A DNA stretch of 64,000 bases from Chlorobium sp. (GTDB lineage Bacteria; Bacteroidota; Chlorobiia; Chlorobiales; Chlorobiaceae). Position 1 is the first letter of the stretch. Every line of letters begins with the position of its first letter. The position numbers and the translations under genes were made by a program. Positions 58,933-64,000 of this stretch are shown piece by piece. The notes beneath the pieces were generated by a model. That model was not told the origin of the DNA. It ran no database searches and saw nothing but the letters and a program-made list of their open reading frames with translations. The stretch covers positions 62,001 through 126,000 of the forward strand of contig JANQMO010000044.1 in the NCBI GenBank assembly GCA_028280025.1, given 5' to 3'.

Positions 58933-60126
58933 TTAATCGTTCAGGGCGGCAATGCCGGGCAGAACCTTGCCTTCGAGAAATTCGAGGCTCGCTCCGCCGC
59001 CTGTCGATATGTGTGTCATGCCGGATTCAAGACCGGCTTTCATGACGGCTGCTGCAGAATCTCCTCCGCCGACAATGGATATCGTGCCTTTTGCCGTTGC
59101 GTCTGCAAGAGCCTGCGCTACGGCAATAGTGCCGTGGGCGAACGCTTCGATCTCGAAGACTCCCATCGGCCCGTTCCAGACAACCGTTTTGGCATTGAGG
59201 ATTTCCTGTGAATATCTATCGACGGTTTGCGGACCGATATCGAGACCCATCATGTCGTCGGGAATGCTGTCAACTCCGACGGTGCTTGTCCGGGCATCGG
59301 CGGAAAATTCGCTTGCCGCCACAACGTCTTCCGGCAGGAGCATTGTTATGTTTTTCTCGCGGGCGGTCTGGAGCAGGTGCGCCGCCAGTTCCACCTTGTC
59401 ATCTTCCACCAGGGATTTGCCGACAGCGTATCCCTGGGCTCTGAAAAAGGTGAAGATCATTGCCCCGCCGATAAGGACCGTGTCAACCTTGTTGAAGAGG
59501 TTTTCGAGCACATCGATTTTTCCTGAAATTTTCGCACCGCCAAGAATGGCCACAAACGGGCGTTCGGGTGCGTCGAGCGCCTGTCCAAGGTATTTCAGTT
59601 CTTTTTCAATAAGGCGTCCTGCCACGGAGGGTTGTACGAAATGGCATATCCCTTCGGTTGATGCGTGTGCACGATGAGCTGTTCCGAATGCGTCGTTGAC
59701 ATATATCTCGCCCATCGAGGCAAGTTCCCGGGCGAATTCCGGATCGTTTTTTTCTTCTTCCGGATGAAACCGCAGATTTTCCAGGAGCATGATGTCTCCG
59801 TCCTGGAGGGTGAGTGCCTGCTGCATGGCTTCCGTTCCTATGCAGTCGTCCGCCATGACAACCTGTGTGTCGAGAAGCTCTGCAAGCCTTTTGGCAACGG
59901 GTGCAAGCGACAGTTCCGGTACCACCTTGCCTTTGGGGCGGCCTAAATGTGACATGAGAATAAGCCTGCCTCCCGATTCGGTTATGGTTCTGATCGAGGG
60001 CAGCGCTTCCACGATGCGCTTGTCATTGGTTATGTTTCCGTTATCATCGAGCGGTACATTGAAATCAACACGCATGAGTACCCGGCGGCCTTTGCATGAG
60101 ATATCAGACAAGGATTTCTTTTCCAT
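58933..60126 (-). CDS. pgk: Phosphoglycerate kinase
   Basis: A 397-residue enzyme: RVLMRVDFNVPLDDNGNI, LMSHLGRPKGK, the hinge FVAILGGAKISGKIDVLE, and the ATP-binding SIVGGGDSAAAV near the C-terminus. It interconverts 1,3-bisphosphoglycerate and 3-phosphoglycerate, used in gluconeogenesis in an autotroph. No gap or tpi gene is adjacent. Confidence 0.97.
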   Translation of the reverse strand: MEKKSLSDISCKGRRVLMRVDFNVPLDDNGNITNDKRIVEALPSIRTITESGGRLILMSHLGRPKGKVVPELSLAPVAKRLAELLDTQVVMADDCIGTEAMQQALTLQDGDIMLLENLRFHPEEEKNDPEFARELASMGEIYVNDAFGTAHRAHASTEGICHFVQPSVAGRLIEKELKYLGQALDAPERPFVAILGGAKISGKIDVLENLFNKVDTVLIGGAMIFTFFRAQGYAVGKSLVEDDKVELAAHLLQTAREKNITMLLPEDVVAASEFSADARTSTVGVDSIPDDMMGLDIGPQTVDRYSQEILNAKTVVWNGPMGVFEIEAFAHGTIAVAQALADATAKGTISIVGGGDSAAAVMKAGLESGMTHISTGGGASLEFLEGKVLPGIAALND

Positions 60127-60219
60127 TGTTCAGGATTCCTGGTTCAGGGTTGAATGATTGAAAAGGACTTCTTGAAATATACATAATGTCTGCGGCTGTT
60201 TTCCGCGATGCCGCTCCTT

Positions 60220-61233
60220 TCAGCGGCGGGTTGCCCGGTACTTTTTAACGTTTTTTGCATGTCCAGCCGCAGTTTTTGCAAAATAGTGACCTCCGGTACC
60301 GGTTGCAACAAAGTAAAGATAGTCGGTATCGGCAGGTTTCAGAACAGCCATGATCGACGAGGCTCCCGGATTGCAGATGGGGCCGGGAGGCAACCCTTTG
60401 TATTTATAGGTGTTGTAAGGAGAGTCGACGGTAAGGTCTCTGTAAAGAAGCCTGCCCCGTTTCTTTCCGAGCGCGTACTGCACCGTCGGGTCTGCCTGGA
60501 GCTTCATGTTTTTTTTAAGCCTGTTGAGATAGACTCCGGCGATCAGCGGTTTTTCTTCGTCAAGAGGCGTTTCGGCTTCGACAATGGATGCAAGGGTCAA
60601 CAGTGCACGTTCTTCAAACTTTTTTTCCCCGCCGGTTACCTCGAGGCTGTCGGCGAGAAATGCCCTCAGTTTTCCGACCAGAAACCGGATGACCTCTTCC
60701 GGGGTGCTTGCCCATGGGAAATTGTAGGTTCCCGGGAAAAAGTATCCTTCGAACGAATCAGCCGCAATACCAAGCTCAAGAAGCAGGTTCCTGTCAGTCG
60801 CACTTGTGATGAATGACAGTGAATCGGTATCGAGCCGGGAGCCTATGATTGCAGCGATTTTTTCCTGACCGAGCCCCTCCGGGATAAGGATTCTCTCTTC
60901 ATCCTGCGGATGGTTATGAAGGTAGGAGAGCAGGGCGTAATTCGACAGACCCGGAGGAACAGTGTATCTTCCGGGCTTGATATTGCGAAGCTCCGGAAAA
61001 ATGCCGGCCGTTATAAGTAATGGCCGTTCCTCCCGGATCGCCCCTTTTTGGAAGAGGGATGATATGATCGAGCCAAGACTTGCTCCACGGTGTACGACCA
61101 TCCGGTTTTCAGGGGGTATTGCCCCGGGGGTATTCCAGCCGGGCAAGTGGAAATACGCGGCAAGAAACAAAAGAGAGGGGAGAAAAATGCTTGAGGCAAA
61201 GATGAGCAAACGGCTTGTGAGCGAGTCACGCAT
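60220..61233 (-). CDS. mltG: Endolytic murein transglycosylase MltG
   Basis: A 337-residue YceG-family protein: one N-terminal TM (LLIFASSIFLPSLLFLAAYF), a LysM-like domain (VHRGASLGSIISSLFQKGAI), and the catalytic region with ALLTLASIVEAETPLDEEKP (catalytic Glu), GVYLNRLKKNMKLQADPTVQ and YNTYKYKGLPPGPICNPGAS. It cuts nascent glycan strands and sets their length. Confidence 0.94.
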   Translation of the reverse strand: MRDSLTSRLLIFASSIFLPSLLFLAAYFHLPGWNTPGAIPPENRMVVHRGASLGSIISSLFQKGAIREERPLLITAGIFPELRNIKPGRYTVPPGLSNYALLSYLHNHPQDEERILIPEGLGQEKIAAIIGSRLDTDSLSFITSATDRNLLLELGIAADSFEGYFFPGTYNFPWASTPEEVIRFLVGKLRAFLADSLEVTGGEKKFEERALLTLASIVEAETPLDEEKPLIAGVYLNRLKKNMKLQADPTVQYALGKKRGRLLYRDLTVDSPYNTYKYKGLPPGPICNPGASSIMAVLKPADTDYLYFVATGTGGHYFAKTAAGHAKNVKKYRATRR

Positions 61234-61250
61234 GAAACGGCTCCGGGAAG

Positions 61251-61577
61251 TTATCGGGGTGAAAGTGTCTGCTGCTGGTTCTTGTGTTCATGCTGAAACA
61301 GCCGGGTTTCTTCAATGATGCATTTATAGATTTTTTCAAGCACACACGCTTTTCGTTCAGAATCCGCCTGGCTGAGAACGTTGGCAAGAACCTCTTTTTC
61401 TCGTGCAGGCTGAAGCACTTCCTCGCCAATCCGCTGCTTGAGGGAGCTGATATTCTGGGCGCAGTTGAGTCTCTGGCAGAGGAGGGTTGAAAGTTCACTG
61501 TCAATAGCGTCGATTTTCTTTCGCCACTCGTCCAGTTCATGCCGGTGATTTGTCTGCCTGTCGTTTATGTTTGACAT
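61251..61577 (-). CDS. Chorismate mutase (AroQ class, stand-alone)
   Basis: A 108-residue all-helical protein with the AroQ pattern: ELDEWRKKIDAIDSELSTLL, then QRLNCAQNISSLKQRIGEEV, PAREKEVLANVL and FQHEH in the last helix; the substrate-contacting Arg, Lys and Glu positions look conserved. It converts chorismate to prephenate. Same strand as and 17 bp upstream of mltG. Confidence 0.85.
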   Translation of the reverse strand: MSNINDRQTNHRHELDEWRKKIDAIDSELSTLLCQRLNCAQNISSLKQRIGEEVLQPAREKEVLANVLSQADSERKACVLEKIYKCIIEETRLFQHEHKNQQQTLSPR

Positions 61578-61656
61578 GGTGCGTACAGTCTTATGTAAGA
61601 AACCTCTTGTATGATTGATAAAATATTAAAATAATGCTGATCTTTCGGCCAACCTT

Positions 61657-62169
61657 TCATCCTTTCGATTTTCCGAAAAGAGCAAGCCATCGATCCACTT
61701 CTTTTTGATGAAGAGGCTCCTCGTTGTATTTGTCCCGATTGAAACCGGTTTTTGCGCTCCTCTTTACCCCTTTGCCGTCAACGATATATTTCGCGATGAA
61801 GGTTTCAGAGAGCATAGATGCCGCACCATACGCCGATGCGTGACGGCATATATAACGGTCTGACGAGACAATGGTGAAATTCGAAGTACTGCCGTGCAGG
61901 GATGAGAGATAGTCTATGATCCAGTCGTCGGCAGTCTGTCCCTTCCGGGTAAAAATTCTGTTGAGGACGCCATAATCATGGTGCTCTCTCCCGGCATTCT
62001 TTCCGTCATACACAACCGTCACCCTTGCCTGCTCCGACACCTGGAAATTCATGAGCAGCGATTCTGCACGCTCACGCATCTTTTCGAGCGGCCGGTCCGA
62101 TACATCTTCAAAAAGTTTGTACAGGAGGTTGTAGCCGTCAATGATATATTCCCTGTTCCTCCTGGTCAC
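61657..62169 (-). CDS. NYN domain RNase-like protein (YacP family)
   Basis: A 170-residue PIN-like protein: EYIIDGYNLLYKLFED, VTVVYDGKNAGREHHDYGVL, KGQTADDWIIDYLSS and FTIVSSDRYICRHASAYGA, the acidic residues typical of the YacP/Rae1 NYN nuclease family. In Bacillus the homologue is a ribosome-associated mRNA endonuclease; the role here is inferred. Confidence 0.88.
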   Translation of the reverse strand: MTRRNREYIIDGYNLLYKLFEDVSDRPLEKMRERAESLLMNFQVSEQARVTVVYDGKNAGREHHDYGVLNRIFTRKGQTADDWIIDYLSSLHGSTSNFTIVSSDRYICRHASAYGAASMLSETFIAKYIVDGKGVKRSAKTGFNRDKYNEEPLHQKEVDRWLALFGKSKG

Positions 62170-62336
62170 ATCTCATTCCTCAGATAGTTGTCCTGGTCTT
62201 GTCGAGCGGTGTTTCGGCAGCCTTTCTTTGCCGTAAGGTACGAATAATAACAAAAGTTGTACAGATGTTCGGGTATGCTGTCTTGAGGGACGAAACTCTT
62301 CTGTTTTAATCTCGGAAGCTTTTTTTTACATTAAAG

Positions 62337-62371
62337 TGGTAGAGAGTGGTAAAGATTGGGTCAAAGTGTGT
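62337..62371 (+). promoter_or_regulatory. MraZ operator: four direct repeats with 10-bp period
   Basis: TGGTA, TGGTA, TGGGT and TGTGT start at 62337, 62347, 62357 and 62367, each separated by 5 bases. This matches the known MraZ-binding arrangement (TGGGN repeats with 5-nt spacers). The last repeat ends 5 bp before the mraZ ATG, so binding would cover the translation initiation region too; autorepression is expected. Confidence 0.82.
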
Positions 62372-62376
62372 GAGAT

Positions 62377-62886
62377 ATGGCGGGTTTTATCGGAAAAGAA
62401 CAGCATGCAATCGACGAAAAAGGTCGACTTATGATTCCGGCGCGTTTCCGGAAGCGGCTTGCATCGGTGCAGGATGGCAGGAACCGGGATTCGAAGCAGG
62501 TTCTTTTCTATGTCATGAAAGCGATCGACGGTTCCCTTGAGCTGTATGAGCCGCATGTCTGGGAGGAAAAGGAACAAAGTCTCTCCGCACTTTCGGATTT
62601 CAATCCTGACGAGCGGATGCTCAAGACGTTGATGTATGAAAGCCTCGAGGGCGTTGAAATGGATCGTCAGGGAAGGATTGCGCTTCCCAGGGAATTCATG
62701 CTGCATGCAGGGATCACGAAAGATGTTATTATCATCGGCGCAAATGTCAAGATGATTCTCTGGTCGCCGGAGAGTCTCAAAGCTGTGCTCAGGGAGAACG
62801 GCTCACGTATTCAGGCACTGGCGAGCCAGTATTTTAAGGGGGCATATGGACAAGGTTCTGTATCACCATCCGGTGATGGTGCATGA
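62377..62886 (+). CDS. mraZ: Transcriptional regulator MraZ
   Basis: A 169-residue protein with two AbrB-like MraZ domains: DEKGRLMIPARFRKRL and MDRQGRIALPREFMLHAG. MraZ forms ring-shaped oligomers, binds the repeats just upstream, and controls the dcw (division and cell wall) cluster. The 3' end overlaps rsmH by 41 bp. Confidence 0.95.
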   Translation: MAGFIGKEQHAIDEKGRLMIPARFRKRLASVQDGRNRDSKQVLFYVMKAIDGSLELYEPHVWEEKEQSLSALSDFNPDERMLKTLMYESLEGVEMDRQGRIALPREFMLHAGITKDVIIIGANVKMILWSPESLKAVLRENGSRIQALASQYFKGAYGQGSVSPSGDGA

Positions 62887-63838
62887 AGTTGTTGCGCATC
62901 TGCCGGGAAGAGAGGGGCTCTATATTGACGGTACGCTCGGCGGCGGGGGGCATGCAGAGGCAATCCTCCGGGATCTGCACAAAAGAGGGCTCGAAAAGGA
63001 TTCGTTTTTTATCGGTATTGATCAGGATCGCGATGCGATTGCGGAAGCGAAAAAAAAACTTGCTCTGTATTCGGGGATGACGCAGTTGATCAAGGCTAAT
63101 TTTCAGGATATTGCCGCAATTGTGGCTGCATTCAGGGCGAGCCGCAGCGATGGTATGCCGGTAGCTTGTATTTTGCTCGATCTGGGCGTTTCGTCCTACC
63201 AGATCGATACGGCCGGGCGCGGGTTCAGTTACCTTCAGGAGGGCCCGCTGGACATGCGGATGGCAGCCGATTCAGGCACAAAAGCCTCGGATGTTCTCAA
63301 CAGCATGGATGCTCATGAACTTGCAGGCATATTTTTCAGGTTTGGCCAGGAGCGGTTGAGCAGAGCAATTGCCGATGCGGTGTGTTCGTGGCGGAGGAAG
63401 TACGGCGAGATTCGCAGCACCGGCGATCTTGCCGCTATTGTCAGGGGGGTTGTCAAGGGAAAGGATCGGCAGGTCAAGTCGCTTGCACGGATTTTTCAGG
63501 CTGTGAGAATTGTGGTGAATGACGAAACAGGTGTTCTTGAGCGGGTTTTGAAAGATGGTACAGCGCTTCTTGACCGATGGGGAAGAATGGCTGTCATCAG
63601 CTACCACTCTCTCGAAGACCGTGCAGTGAAACGATATTTTGCGGCAATTGCCAAAGATGACTGGGGGCCGAAAGGCGTTGGTCTTCGTGAACCTCTACAG
63701 AGGGCGGCATTCAGGACTGTTACCCCCAAGCCTCTTGTCGCATCGGCGGATGAAATACGTTGCAATCCACGCTCGCGAAGTGCAAAGCTGAGGGTGATCG
63801 AGAAAATTGAAGCCGTGGCCGATAGACCCGCCCCATGA
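62846..63838 (+). CDS. rsmH: 16S rRNA (cytosine(1402)-N(4))-methyltransferase
   Basis: A 330-residue methyltransferase: YHHPVMVHEVVAHLP, SAM motif YIDGTLGGGGHAEAIL, LLDLGVSSYQID, GPLDMRM, and RMAVISYHSLEDRAVKRYF. The start at 62846 (GGGGGC upstream) lies inside mraZ. Second gene of the dcw cluster. Confidence 0.95.
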   Translation: MDKVLYHHPVMVHEVVAHLPGREGLYIDGTLGGGGHAEAILRDLHKRGLEKDSFFIGIDQDRDAIAEAKKKLALYSGMTQLIKANFQDIAAIVAAFRASRSDGMPVACILLDLGVSSYQIDTAGRGFSYLQEGPLDMRMAADSGTKASDVLNSMDAHELAGIFFRFGQERLSRAIADAVCSWRRKYGEIRSTGDLAAIVRGVVKGKDRQVKSLARIFQAVRIVVNDETGVLERVLKDGTALLDRWGRMAVISYHSLEDRAVKRYFAAIAKDDWGPKGVGLREPLQRAAFRTVTPKPLVASADEIRCNPRSRSAKLRVIEKIEAVADRPAP

Positions 63839-63889
63839 AGGCGGATGTGCCGGTTTTTACCGGAAGTCATAGCAAGAGGAGGAAGAGAG

Positions 63890-64000
63890 ATGAAATATAC
63901 TGCTGAACAACAGATTTCTTTTGATCATATGTTTTCCATGCTGAAAGGCGTGTTTCTCAGGCTGCGTCCTCCGACATCCGCTTTTGTCGGCATGGGACAG
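63890..64000 (+). CDS. Start of the next dcw-cluster gene (partial)
   Basis: ATG at 63890 follows GAGGAGG; 37 codons are visible (MKYTAEQQISFDHMFSMLKG, then a basic stretch) and run off the right edge. By position between rsmH and the usual ftsI it may be an FtsL-like division protein, but no transmembrane helix or leucine zipper has appeared yet. Confidence 0.6.
   Translation, partial: MKYTAEQQISFDHMFSMLKGVFLRLRPPTSAFVGMGQ

Noticed and set aside
1..64000. CRISPR arrays, complete insertion sequences or prophage genes
   Set aside because: No regularly spaced repeats, transposase, integrase or phage structural gene could be seen anywhere in the window.

Overview
The window looks like chromosome of a green sulfur bacterium (Chlorobiaceae). 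The evidence is a flavocytochrome c sulfide dehydrogenase pair (fccAB, with FccA as a lipoprotein cytochrome), a bacteriochlorophyll geranylgeranyl reductase (bchP), a stand-alone atpD-atpC pair separated from the other ATP synthase genes with a short epsilon subunit, and housekeeping genes arranged around a dnaA-type origin. The moderate G+C content would suit a Prosthecochloris/Chlorobium-like genome; the genus is inference.

Left part (1-13.6 kb): a DNA methyltransferase at the edge, overlapped by the first 27 codons of what is probably its restriction endonuclease, and an NSS-family transporter. Then comes a minus-strand accessory cluster reading DsrE-like protein, cooC, a small thioredoxin-fold protein, a TauE/SafE exporter, an NrtA/SsuA-type Tat lipoprotein, a permease, two ABC ATPases, a diheme lipoprotein cytochrome c and a CooS-type carbon monoxide dehydrogenase. 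This is the most unusual part of the window. The CooS homologue lacks one C-cluster cysteine (Asp376 replaces the residue equivalent to Cys333 of Carboxydothermus CODH-II) and has no CooF, hydrogenase or acetyl-CoA synthase partner. The two ATPases form a complementary canonical/degenerate pair. Two promoter regions of the cluster share a 14-of-15 base motif at nearly the same distance from the first gene.

Middle (13.6-38 kb): dodecin, a small cysteine-rich protein, GTP-type PEP carboxykinase, a TlpA-like thioredoxin, tRNA-Thr(CGU), atpD-atpC, LD-carboxypeptidase, clpS, an exported unknown protein whose ribosome binding site lies in a hairpin, glyQS, bchP with a DUF2499/DUF3593 fusion membrane protein, a CtpA protease, dapD, RNase G with an acidic insertion, rnhB, yraN, gyrB, a SurA-like chaperone, secDF and fccAB.

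Origin region (38-53 kb): mnmG flanked by two parS-like sites (one a perfect 16-mer), a family B DNA polymerase, a flavodiiron protein, then dciA-recF-dnaN-dnaA on the minus strand and rpmH-rnpA-yidD-yidC on the plus strand. Both gaps beside dnaA hold DnaA-box-like sequences, so oriC is probably at 47.1-49.8 kb.

Right part (52.7-64 kb): a 37-residue membrane peptide coupled to a ROK kinase, rlmD, an SRPBCC protein, a SagB-like nitroreductase, a repeat-rich gap, a WXXGXW-repeat lipoprotein, a broken HTH fragment, a YkvA-like protein, a rhomboid protease, pgk, mltG, a chorismate mutase, a NYN-domain protein, and the start of the division/cell-wall (dcw) cluster (mraZ-rsmH-partial gene) with a four-repeat MraZ operator.
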